The position numbers and the translations under genes were made by a program. From Juglans regia (taxonomy: Eukaryota > Streptophyta > Magnoliopsida > Fagales > Juglandaceae), in contig NC_049903.1 in assembly GCF_001411555.2 (NCBI RefSeq), positions 13,187,234 through 13,251,233 of the forward strand: DNA of 64,000 nt, given 5' to 3'. The notes below the pieces were generated by a model. That model saw only the letters and a list, made by a program, of their open reading frames with translations. It did not search any database and had not been told where the DNA came from. This document shows positions 11,276 through 22,219 of the stretch, one piece after another (the first letter of the stretch is position 1; the number at the start of each line of letters is the position of its first letter).

Positions 11276-11726
11276 TTTAATTATTATTTATAAACAATTT
11301 TACTACTATTTAGAGATATTTTGAAATATGTGAGTGTTGTTCTAATTTTACCACGTGACACGTTTCACCATCGACAATGACGATTTCAGGTGAACAACTA
11401 CGATGGAGAAGTTTGTAAAACAACTGCACTAGATCTACGATTTGCCGATGAGGTAATATTGCTTCTTTTGTATATTTTGATCTAATTTGTCTAGCACCTA
11501 GACATACGAGAAATAGGTGATACGATACATTCAAAACATTAATTGACAGAAGTTGTAGTTTGGGGATAAAATGACAATTTGGATAGTTCCACGATAATAT
11601 TGCAAAAGAACTAATACTATAAGGTGTAAATTGTAATTTTGTCTAAAAACAATGAAGCATAACGCCTAAATCCCAAACATAAGAGGCACAAACATGAGGG
11701 AGTTGTAATCAAACTTGACACTCAAC
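11276..11726. other. 3' flank of the receptor kinase gene
   Basis: No coding signal. Probably the 3' UTR and downstream flank of the minus-strand kinase gene. No unambiguous poly(A) signal stands out. Confidence 0.4.
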
Positions 11727-12178
11727 TTAGCTTCTTCTACCATCTAGTACAAACTTTAATTTGACCTTATTCAGTGTTGCTGAAACATTTTTTATGTAAA
11801 TTCTTTGTGTAGGTGACTCTGCACAACAATCCAAAGCCAATCTCATAACTGAAGATATGCAGTCCTCCATGGCAGTATGTTCTTTTTCATTTCTCAACAA
11901 ATTGGCATCAACAATATTGAGTATTGAAGTGAGCAGTGATTCATCTACCCAATGTTTCAAGGTCATTTCTCCAATAAACATGCCATCCGTAGGCCTCTTT
12001 CTTGTGAAAGTTTCCATTAGTAGAATGCCATAACTATACACATCGCCTCTTGTAGAAACAACTCCTTCTAATCCATACTCTGTGGATAACATTCTAACTC
12101 ATCATATATACTTTCTTATTTTATAATAGTGAACAAACAAATTTGAAAAAAAACTACTTGTAGATCAAACTAAAAAAA

Positions 12179-12216
<38 letters not shown>

Positions 12217-15200
12217 CTCCAAACTCAAAAGACATTTAATTGCATGTGAACAAGTAGAAGGATGAACATGCAATTTGAAATGGAAAAGTTTGAAAATTTA
12301 CCTGGTGCCATGTACCTGAAAGTAGCAAGAGTCATGGTCTGCATCAGAGAGTCCCTATCATCTAAGAGTTTAGCCATACCAAAATCGGCAACATGTGCAA
12401 CCATTTCTTCATCTAATAAGACATTGCTAGGTTTCAGATCACAATGAATAATTGTTGTTGAATAACCATGATGAAGGTATTCTAATGCTGATGCGATATC
12501 AATCATTATATTTAGCCTTTGTAAGATATTTAGATAGTGATATTGAGAGTGCAACCATTTCTCTAAGTTTCCATTAGGCATGTATTCCAATACTAGGGCT
12601 TTGAAGTCAATATTGCTGCAAATGCTGATGATTTTGACAAGATTTCGGTGACGAATATTTCGTAGAACCTCACACTCTACATCAAAACTTTTAAATGCCC
12701 CTTTAACTTGCAAGTTCATAATTTTTATTGCAATATCCATCCCATCTGAAAGTGTTCCTTGGTATACCGACCCAAAACTCCTTTCACCAAGTAAATTATT
12801 AGAGCTGAATCTATTCGTTGCTTGTACAAGTTGTTGGTGAGAAATTCTTCTCCATGTAACTAGAGGGCACAAGTCTGCTTGAGCAGGAGATTTTGGATTC
12901 CTCTTTTTCCATCTTTTCCAAGCAAATGCAGGGGTCACTGCAAGCATTATAAAACCAATTGCTGGCAATACATACCTTAGCATATGTGGCCATGTTGTCT
13001 TATTTTTGCGAGGATCACCTTCTTTACATGGGGGAACTTTCAATCGCGCTGCACCACAAAGTGCATTGTTTGACATAAATGATGCAGCTGAGAAGTTTAG
13101 AAATAGTCCTCTTGTAGGAATTTCTCCTTGTAGTTTATTGAATGAGAGATTTAGATATTTGAGGTAATAGAGTCCTTCTAAGGATTTGGGAATCTCTCCA
13201 GATAATTTGTTATCGGAAAGATCCAAGAACTCTAAACTTACCAATTCACCAAAAGATATAGGAATAGAGCCTTCTAGTTGATTTATTGCCAAGGAGAGAT
13301 TTGTCAAATCTTTGAGAGCACCAATTGTTTTGGGGATATTACCTAATAGTTGATTTCTTGACAAATTCAATATCCTCAAGACCTTCATTTTCTCAATCTC
13401 AGATGAAAGAGAGCCACTGAAAGAATTGGATGAGAAGTCAACCTCCAAGAGATCTGTAAGCCTCCACAAGCTCAATAGAATCACAGAAGTTAATTGATTG
13501 AAGGCTAAGTAGAGAGCTCTTAGCGAAGTCATATTATCTATGCATCTAGGAATGTGTCCAGATAGATCATTACCAACTAAAAATAATTCGAACAAGCTCC
13601 TTAGATAACATAGTTCTGGTGGTATGGTTCCTTTTAGTCTTCTATTACCATCAAGGCCCAAACTTTGAAGCATGCGCAAATTTCCTATTGTGGTTGGAAC
13701 AAGTCCTCTCAATTCGTTGCTGGATAAGTTCAACATGGTCAAACCACTTAAATTCCCGATCTCTATTGGAATGCTACCCTTAAGTTTGCAATTATCTAGG
13801 TGAAGTGTTTGAAGAGAACGAGAGAAGTTTCCAATGGTCTTGGGAAGGAAGCCATTCAAGTGATTTTTGCTCAAAGCTAAATAAACGAGATTTATACAAT
13901 TGGACAAATAGGAGAAAATACTCAATTCTGGAGATTCAACTGTCAAATCATTGAATTGTAGGTCGAGGACCTGGAGGAATCTTAAATCTCCTAGCGATTT
14001 TGGAATTAAGCCTGAGAATGAGTTCCAAGATAAGTCTACGAGAGAGAGCTGTGAAGCATTAGAGATGGAGTTGGGAATTGTTCCATGGAAGTGATTTCCC
14101 CCAAGCATAAGTAGTTGAAGATTTGGAAGGAAGAGACCCATATTTGATGGAAGATGGCCTGATAGGTTATTTACCCCCATTCCAATCGATCTTATTGTTG
14201 AGATATTGAAGATCCCAAATGGAATTGTGCCAAAAAAAATCATTGACTCCAATTTCAAAAGCCTCTAGATTTTGCAGATTACCAATTTGATTTGGTATTA
14301 AACCTGTCACAATATGAATGGTCATTTGTATTTTCTATTCAAGATGATAAAGAAGATATAATGAACCTAGAATACTCAATAGCAGTAAGAAAATAACCAT
14401 GACCTCAAATATCATGCATGGGGCTGGGCTGGCACATTTCAGGTTGAATTCTGGCTCCTCTCCCAGTTCAAATTATACCATGGAGGTGTCACAAATAGCT
14501 ATGATTGTTTCTGGGTCCTCTTACGATTTTGTTACTAGACTTGTTGAAATCTTCTAGTTTCAATATATTTTGAACAAAGTATTTTGTACTTCAAATTGAA
14601 ATTAATTAATTGTTCAATCAGAGATGATCATAGACATGTATACTAAATCAATAATGGTATTGATGTAATTGACTCATATAAGACTATATAAGCATACCTT
14701 CAAAGTTCGATCAAAAAACATGTCTACTAAATCAATAGCCTTTTCTATGTAAATTGTTTCAAATAAGACTAAGAATACCTTCAAAGTTGTTGTAGCTAAG
14801 GTATAACTCCATAAGCATGGTTAAGTTTCCTATTTCTGGGGGTAGTCTTCCTGTAAATTTATTAGTCAATAAATATAGAATTTGCTAATGTTTGTATTTG
14901 AACAAAAATGATAACTATATATTGGAGGTTGATAGCCGACTAAACATACCTTCAAAGTTGTTGTCATCAAGGTATAGCTCTGTAAGCATAGTTAAATTTT
15001 CTATTTTCGGGAGTTCACCTGACAATTGATTACGATAAATAGAAAGATACTGTAGATTGGGAAGATGATCAAACATATATGTAGATAGTCCACCATATAG
15101 CATATTGTTGCCAAGTTCAATGATTTGTAGTGAAGATATGCTGAAGAAAATGGAGGATATCGGTCCTGAAAGCTTGTTTGCTCCAAGATAAATTTCTTGC

Positions 15201-15781
15201 AAGGAAGATAGCTTGAAGATAGAGGAAGGTATGGTGCCTGAAAGTTGATTGTATCCAAGAGCAATAACTTGCAATGAAGATATGTTAGATAGAGATGGTG
15301 GAATAGTACCTATGAAATTGTTTTCATTAAGATACAATTTTCTAAGTTTAGTTAGCGATCCCATCTGTGATGGAATTGCTCCATTGAATTCATTGTATCC
15401 AAAGTCAAAGAATTTCAACCGAGTAAGATGAGACAACTCAATTGGGATTGAGCCATGAAAACTATTGTTTGCGATGCTTAGGCTCACAAGAAATGAAAGG
15501 TTTCCGATATGCAGAGGAATGGTACCTACAAGGCCCATGAAAGAAAGGTTTAAGACCATGACTCGGTTATGCCTAGAACCACAGATGACACCTACCCAAT
15601 TGCAAATGGAAGTATTAGTACTGGACCAATTTTTTGTCAAGTGATTTTGGGGATCAAAAGAAATATGAGCTTTCAAGGCAAGAAGAGCAGATTGATCCGT
15701 GGTAATATTGGGAGTTGCTGCCAAGGCAATGCTAAACCTGCACACAAAATAAAGCATCAGGAAACTTGTTGGGGCAGCCAT
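11727..15781 (-). CDS. LRR-XII receptor-like kinase (EFR/Xa21 class), one frameshift
   Basis: Exons on the minus strand: 15781-14950, 14850-14779, 14303-12302, 12079-11727; all junctions are phase 1 with GT/AG borders. About 1,085 codons. Order: signal peptide (first about 22 residues), LRRNT with the CNWVGVIC motif, about 20 LRRs, one membrane helix (YVLPAIGFIMLAV) followed by KRWKKR, then a Ser/Thr kinase with catalytic Lys in AIKIM, HCD in place of HRD (so non-RD, as in plant immune receptors) and DFG. Members sense microbial patterns at the plasma membrane. Oddities: a T8 run (minus strand, 14239-14232) adds one base and breaks the frame between exon 3's start and the rest; the second Gly of the GxGxxG loop is Arg (GERSFG). 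If the T8 is an assembly error the gene is otherwise whole; if real, it is a pseudogene. Confidence 0.85.
12181..12212. repeat. (TA)n microsatellite in kinase intron 3
   Basis: About 16 TA units in the short intron that separates the main kinase exon from the last exon, a conserved intron position in LRR-XII genes. Confidence 0.85.
14779..14850 (-). CDS. Duplicated 72-nt LRR exon of the receptor kinase
   Basis: An AG acceptor (ATTTACAG) and a GT donor (TTTGAAGGTATTC) bracket exactly 72 bases that encode one 24-residue LRR (GRLPPEIGNLTML...YLSYNNFEG). The exon is phase 1-1, so it can be included or skipped without changing frame. It closely resembles the last 72 bases of exon 1 (14950-15021; PKIENLTML...YLDDNNFEG), including the donor. 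A third, badly decayed trace with the TTTGAAGGTATGC donor lies near 14690-14705. Confidence 0.7.
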
Positions 15782-16494
15782 GTGAAGTGTATGCCGGTTT
15801 AGGCACTCAAATTGAGGATTAACAAGAGAGACTGATGTATAAAAGAGATTGCAGCTAAAGAGGGAGGGAGGGAGAGGGTGGTTTGCGCGTTGTTGTCATC
15901 ATTGACTTGTGCGGTAAAATTAATGTGGAAAGACCGCCAACTCATGCTGCATGCGTTGAAGTCAAGGCTAGCTAGTGACCACATTAAAAAAAAGTGAAGC
16001 AAATAAGTTTCAAAGATATAATAGTATAACCCAAAATAATGTAAGCCATCACTTTGAATCTTTGACAAAATTGCATCAGAGTGCAAATAATAAAACAGGG
16101 AAGAACTCAATGAAAAGCAACACTCAATATCATGACAAGCACATAAAGAGACAAACATATAACAAGATAAGCATAATACTCCATCCTTATGTGTCCTTTG
16201 GAAATTAGAACACAAAACAAAATAATACTCGATCTCTAATCTCATCATCTAACATAAGCCCTTGACTAGAGAAAAGAGAGACTTGGAAAAGTAGTTGAAC
16301 TTAATGCATTCAACTGTCCGTTGGGAATATGAATATGAATATGAATATCCAGTTTCAGGGGTGCCAAAAGAGAGAACCTTTCCTTCCTTCAAGCAGAATT
16401 CTAGTTATATGAATATCAATATATAAATACTCGAAGAAACTTATTTGTAAGCAAACTCAATGTTGCTTAACGTTGTCTGGGTAGATAGCATATA

Positions 16495-16532
<38 letters not shown>

Positions 16533-16814
16533 GGAAAATGCTAAATTTACTTAATAAAAATTTGTAAAAAATTTATTTATCCACATGTCAGTTATTGATA
16601 CGTTGAAAATCATGAAATTTAAAATTTAAAATTTGAATTTCAAAAGAAATTAACTAATAGAATGCGTTTTATAAGTAAAATTGTAAGACTATGTATGTAT
16701 CATTAACATTGACTTATGAAGTTGTACCTAAATGAATACACACATATATATACCCTTTAAATCTGCTTAGAAAAAAAAAAATATACCCTTTAAATCAAAA
16801 TGAGTTTCATATCT
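15782..16814. other. Upstream region of the receptor kinase
   Basis: Probably promoter and 5' UTR of the minus-strand kinase. No certain TATA box. Contains a GATATTCATATTCATATTCA-type triplet repeat near 16325-16352 (plus strand GAATATGAATATGAATATG) and a (TA)n run at about 16500-16528. No other gene seen. Confidence 0.4.
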
Positions 16815-17160
16815 AAGGGGTTGTTGGGATGTTGAGATGGTTTCATCTCATCCTATTTCATGTCATCATATCTAAACACCATTCAAATATACAGTTTTTA
16901 ATTTCAAATTTTTAATTTTTTTTATCTAATTATTACTTAATCATTAAAATTTTTTTAAATTTCTAAACAAAATATAAAAAATAATTCAACTTTTTTAAAT
17001 CTCAAAACAAAAATAATATTAAAAAATAATAGTATAACAATATTATAACTTTATAATATTTTTATTCAATTTTTTCTTTCTTATTTCTCAAAATTCTATA
17101 AAATATCATAATTTAAATAATTTTACTATTATTTATAAATTTCTCTTATTTTCGTTAGTT
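16815..17160. mobile_element. Tourist/Harbinger-like MITE, diverged
   Basis: Begins GGGGTTGTTGGGATGTTGAG, a common start of this family, and has the TTATCTAATTATTACTTAATC core near 16920. The right end near 17155 is not sharply defined. Confidence 0.5.
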
Positions 17161-17287
17161 CATACCGTGTAGTTAGCGTTTTTTTTTTTTTTTTTGAAAA
17201 GGTGTTAATGTACTTTAGTTGGGAAAAAGACAAGCTGACTTTTTATAATGTGACTATTTAGTATTTAATAGAGTGCTACTTTTTTCA

Positions 17288-18658
17288 AAGTAACGTATCA
17301 AAAAAATTGAAGGCATAATAATAGAAATTCCCAAAGGTGAAGACGTGATCATTATGTTGAGTTCCGAAGCATTTGTACAAATGAAAAGATTTAGGGTGTT
17401 TATCAATTGTAATGCAAGTTTTTCAAGTAAATCTAATTATCTCTTCAACGAGTTAAGAGTATTTGATTGGTTTGAATATTTGTTACAATCTTAATTGCCA
17501 TCCAATTTTCACGAAAATAGACTCATTATCTTAAAAATGCATCGTAGCTTTTTGATCTTGTAATTTCTTAACAAAATTTAAGTTCATTGAATCTAGGTGG
17601 CCCTTTCCTAGAATAACTACCTTTATCCACTGAGAACCTTACTGGGCTTGAGTTTTTATATCTAGATGATTGCAAAATCCTAATGCATCTCCCAATTAAC
17701 AACATTCTTTAGTTGCAACATTTATCCGATCTTTGTATTGGTAGTTGTACAAATCTTGTAAAGAATGTGAGAGATAATAGAAAATCCGTTCTGCTTATTG
17801 AGTATACAATAATGGAAGACGAGATATCATCGAGTGAAGAACAACTCAAGGAATTGGTGCCTCCAACGAATTCAAGCAATGCGGTGAGCAGTGCATTATG
17901 AGTGTTAAATCGATAGAATTGTTTCCAATCATAATCAAATTTCTTTCCAATATCAAGTTTCTTCACCATGTTTCATTCTTCAGCCACTTTGGATTATTTG
18001 TATATGTCGGAATCTGAAATTGTTAGCCTTCCCAAATGCATCAAAGGATTTGTTGCACTCAATCACGTCAACTTGTTAGATTGCAAGAAACTTGAAGAAA
18101 TCTTAGAACTTCCACCAAATGTAAGATTAGTATATGCTAGGGAATGCACATCGTTAATAAACATTTGCATAAGCATCAAAAGTATTTGAATTCAAAGGAA
18201 TCCACATCAGATCACTAGAAACAATTGAATTGCAAGGCTGTGACAAAATGCATGAGAACATTTGGAATTAGAAAGTGCCAAATTCATTACTGTGGAAGGT
18301 ATGTATGTGTCTCATTCTTTCTCTCAATTCTAAGTTGCATGACTTTAAAATTGATGATGATGATGATATTAGTTTAACAGGGACATTATGATTCCATTAT
18401 GTTGCCAGAAAATCAGATTCCAAAGTGGTTATGGTATTAGAAAGAACTTTTAGAAAATGAAATTGTTAAGAGGGAGGATGATGATGTCCAACTAAAGGGA
18501 AATGAAGAATGTGTAATAAATATTGAGGGGCCACATTATTTGGAGGATATAAGCAGAATTGTAGTATATGTAGTTGTGTTTTTTAAGAAAGATGGTAAGT
18601 GTGAGAATTTTTATTTTAATGCTGAGGTAACTATTAACAGCTCAAATCATGTATGGTG
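17288..18658 (+). pseudogene. TIR-NBS-LRR resistance gene remnant (LRR and C-terminal part)
   Basis: Starts as the typical TNL LRR exon (KIEGIIIEIPKG..., then EAFVQMKRFRVF, SNYLFNELRVFDW), continues through LRRs (LTGLEFLYLDDC, SEIVSLPKCIKGF, LNHVNLLDCKKLEEI, ECTSL) and ends in the C-terminal domain of this class (SIMLPENQIPKWL and VVVFFKKDGKCENFYFNAEV). At least eight stops or frame changes break it. The TIR and NB-ARC parts are absent from the window, so it is a 5'-deleted relic. Intact relatives detect pathogen effectors in the cytoplasm. An intron-like stretch separates the LRRs from the C-terminal domain near 18300-18380. Confidence 0.75.
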
Positions 18659-18880
18659 TCGAGGAATATTATTTTAGAGGGTGATTCTCTAGAGGTTATC
18701 AATGCTATTAGTAATGCAAGAATCATGGACAAGTGCTGGTATGTTTGTGAATGAAATCAAGGAGAAGTTTAGGAGTTTCACCAAGTGGTCTGTAAACCAT
18801 GTTAGAAGAGAGATTAATGTTGTTGCCCATGTTTTGGCAAAGGCAGTCGCTTCTAACCATACATGTTCTGGGTAGTGGGG
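18659..18880 (+). pseudogene. LINE RNase H fragment
   Basis: Reads, with one frame change near 18718, as the C-terminal RNase H-like domain of plant L1 LINEs: ILEGDSLEVINAISN, MFVNEIKEKF, then KWSVNHVRREINVVAHVLAK. The NVVAHVLAK motif is characteristic. It joins the end of the TNL relic without a gap, so the insertion or recombination breakpoint is at about 18658. No poly(A) tail is recognisable; a (CT)n tract follows at 18938-18973. Confidence 0.65.
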
Positions 18881-18933
18881 TGCACGACAGAGGAACTTCA
18901 AAGATTAAGTCTGAGTTCGAGACCCAACCCCCT

Positions 18934-18978
<45 letters not shown>

Positions 18979-19350
18979 TGAACCGGCGAACCCTAACCTT
19001 TTCTCTCTCTCATTCCCTCTCCTTCACGAACCCCCCTCTCTCGAATTGAACCCTAGCCCCACTCCCCTTTAGGAATCCCCCCCTCTCTCCTTCACAATCA
19101 ATCCAAACCTATGCTTCCCTTTTGCAAGCACGCTGGCTATACAAATTCTATGAGCCATCAACAATTGGCTTTAGACATGTATCCAATTGCAAGAGTACAA
19201 CTTGTAGATAATTAGGCGTATAATTTACTTGTTAAAACAACATCCTAAAGAATAAAATATGAATAGTAAAAATCGGGAATGGTTTATTTGATCTCACATA
19301 AACTCTAGAAGTAAAGAAGAGGTGGCATTTAGCAAAACTTCACCGTTCCT
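18881..19350. other. Intergenic with (CT)n tract
   Basis: Pyrimidine-rich DNA with a (CT)18-like microsatellite at 18938-18973 followed by CCCTAACC, GAACCCTAGCCC and similar words that look like a fossil 5' UTR. No gene supported. Confidence 0.5.
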
Positions 19351-19369
19351 TTAGAGCATTGGCAATGTC

Positions 19370-20351
19370 TAGGGCTATGCATAAAAAGCCCAGACTCGAT
19401 CAATCCGAAAGACCCGACATGAGCCCACCTGACTAAAATCGAGTTCATCGGTTCACGGGTTTAATACACCCAACATCGGTCGAAACCGATCACCCGAATG
19501 TGACATTGGGTCTGTGAATGGACCAAGTCAAGCCCTCACCTCGTTCGCTCTCCTTCCCCACCATTTCTGTCTGTCATTGTTAGGAAAGTCAGCAGAGGTA
19601 GAAGAAGACCAAGAAAGGTAGAGTAGAGTTGGATTGGCAGTGACGACAATGGCTGTCTGTGTAGTTTCAAGCTGACTAAGTCCACTTTCCTGGCCTCCCT
19701 CATGCCCAAGAAAGAGATTTCCACCGATTGCTTCATCGAGGCTCACCCAGAATACGACGAACGTGGAGTCCTCATCGCTATCTTAGGGTATTGATTTTTC
19801 CTTCATATCTCTGTTCGTACAAGTGTGGGATTTGAGTAGAATAGATGGCAAGGATCATTCTAATGGGTTTTCTTCCTCTCCACGAACTTGTTTTCTTTTC
19901 TTCCTTTTTTTTTTTTTTGAGTTAATCAAAACTAACAAATCGGTACTAATTGGATTTCTTTCTTTTTCTCATGTTATTATTATTTTCTCATCAATTTCCC
20001 CCATTATTTTCATTCTCTCTGTCTCTCTGGTGAAGAATTCGAACACTTGTTCTCTCGTCACAATCGTTCAATCAAATTCCGTCAAACACGGCTTGTTGAC
20101 CAGTTTGTTTAAAACATAGCAAGGCTTGGTGATCCATGAATAAGACAGAGGCATGAGATCCAGAATGGGTCTTTTTAGTTTTTGCCCTCCAAATATCCAA
20201 TATGCATGGCAGAACGAAAGATGAGAAGAAGAACGGGTTCGACCCGATCCGAAGTTTACGGGTCGGATCGGGTCACTCTTAGTCATAATTTTATGCGGGT
20301 CGGGTCGGGTCGGCCCCAAATTTGGCTCGGGCGGTTCGGTGTGCAGGCCTA
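19370..20351. mobile_element. hAT-type element with captured gene fragment
   Basis: Flanked by the exact 8-base duplication GCAATGTC (19362-19369 and 20352-20359). Its ends TAGGGCTATGCA and (reverse complement) TAGGCCTGCACA are an imperfect inverted repeat. Subterminal arms are rich in GACCCGA/GGGTCGGGTCGG words (19400-19510 and 20235-20340). The interior carries host-like coding sequence and what looks like the start of an intron. No transposase. Pack-type (transduplicating) hAT derivative. Confidence 0.8.
19627..19795 (+). pseudogene. Captured exon fragment resembling tripeptidyl peptidase II
   Basis: A stop-free frame runs from 19627 to a TGA at 19793. Its translation contains SFKLTKSTFLASLMPKKEI and DCFIEAHPEYDERGVLIAI. 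I recognise this as the N-terminal segment of plant tripeptidyl peptidase II, just ahead of the subtilisin catalytic Asp motif. Similarity ends at CTATCTTAGGGTATTG, where an exon-intron border with GT donor would be expected, so genomic DNA and not cDNA was captured. The frame has no ATG at its start and lacks the catalytic domain, so it cannot make the protease. The family call is from memory of the conserved peptide and needs a search. Confidence 0.6.
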
Positions 20352-22219
20352 GCAATGTCCTAGCCATTTGCCAATCCAAGTCCAAATTAAAAGCAAATGT
20401 GAGAAAAAACATCTGGATTGGCCTAGCTAAACTTCCCAAGTTTGACATTTATCCTACAGTATATCTTAGCTCCTCTCCATATCTGGCGAGGTACTGTACA
20501 TGGACCAAAATATTATTTTATCATTTCTCTAGCTGCCGCTCACTCTTTCCCTCTGTTTTTCTCTGTCTTCATCCCCAAAACCCTCCATTTCATCTTTCTT
20601 TTCTTTCTTTCTCCCGAAACTCCCTTCTCTTATTCGCCTTTTTCTTCTTCAGCCCCATTCTTGCCGAGAGACGTCGCTCTTCCCTAACCCGCAAGTGTCC
20701 CCTTCTTTCCAGCAGTCGTCTTCGTTCTCTCAAACGAATAGTCCAGAAGGTTCTTCAATTTCATATTATTTTCAAATATTTTATCTATGTTTTTTTGTAT
20801 ATTTGGGGTTCTTTCTCTCTCTCTCCATCTTTGTGGTTACCTCACTTGCCCCATTTTCTTCATTTTATATTTTCGAATGAAAAGGCGATGATTTTCGTAT
20901 CTTGGTTAGCATTAAATCTCATTTCTTCTTACGAGTTCTCTTCTCACGTTCCTTTCAACAAATTTTCTTTACTCTCTGAGCTTTGAAGAAGGTGGAGGTG
21001 GTAATTATTATATATATATATATATATTTGGTTTTTATGTATTTGTGATCAAATATTGTTGGCCTCCTGCTTCCATTAAATGCGCGGAAGATTGGGATTT
21101 TTATTGATTTTCACAGCTTGTTTTAGTACTCAAATAATCAAATGAATTTGGGATGATTGTGCTATTGGGTTTCTTTCTGCAAACATTACTAAACAGACAG
21201 AAAACTCTGTTGCAAGGCACGAGTTCATGAGGTCATTGTCACTTTGTTGGGTTTCTCTCACAAATGTTATGCTTCATTGTGACTTGCTATGGAAACAGAC
21301 CATGAGTTATGCTTTGCATTTGTTTATTGTGCGTTTATAACTTCATCTTCCATTCATCTCAACATGTGTAGTTTTGAATTTGCTTCTTATGAATCTTTGA
21401 TAATTGTTATCGAAAATACAGAAAAGTATTTATATCTGAACTTTACTTTAATATACCTTTCTATTTAATATCTATGCTCGACCAATTTATTATCCGTTTA
21501 ATATTCTTCTCAATTTGCTTCCTTTGGTTGAGATACTCGTGTATTAAATACTTCTCAATCACATTTTGCAATCTGGTGAAGTTCTTATTATATTAGTATT
21601 TGTCATGCACTATGCTTTCATACAATATTCTCACATACGAGTTTTTTTGGCTGATTTGTTCTTAATAAAATCTTAGGAACTAACAAATATTTATCTCCCA
21701 TGACTCTGGATATGTAAAGAAACAAAAAGAAGGTAAAAATAAAAGAACTAGTTTTTCATGGTAGCTCTATATGGAGTTCCTATGTTGGCTATGGTTTTAT
21801 CCTGCTATGGGTGTTTGGTCCTCTTTCTAATCAACATTTACCTACTTCATTTTTTATATTTGTTTAATTCAAGTTGGAGTGAAACTGAGTCATCTTTCTG
21901 ATTGGTCAAGCATAAAATGGTAGTTGCTATTTGGTTGTTGTTTATTGGTTGCCTTCCAATTAGTTCAATTATCTGTTATATCTATCATTTCTGGAAAATC
22001 AAAGTAGAGTATATTAAGCTATTTTGTTGGTTTGCAAGGTAATTGATATGCATTTATATTTGCTTTGCATTTGTCCTCTCACTTAACTTTTAAAAACAAA
22101 TTACTTTTAAAAACCAAGGCAACTGGAGCTTGAATCTTGTGAATGTGCTGGAATTTTGTGAATTTGGACTTATATTGGGTAACTTTACTGACTCCTTGAA
22201 ACTTTAATCTTTTTCAAGG
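20352..22219. other. Left interior of the Harbinger element
   Basis: Pyrimidine-rich leader-like DNA (about 20520-20880), a short (TA)n run at 21009-21027, then T-rich non-coding sequence. The open frames here, up to 215 codons, are low-complexity Ser/Phe/Leu strings without domain character. Probably promoter, leader and intron of the element's accessory gene. Confidence 0.45.

Noticed and set aside
20339..20986. 215-codon plus frame inside the Harbinger element
   Set aside because: Ser/Phe/Leu-rich translation of a pyrimidine-rich leader-like tract; no domain.
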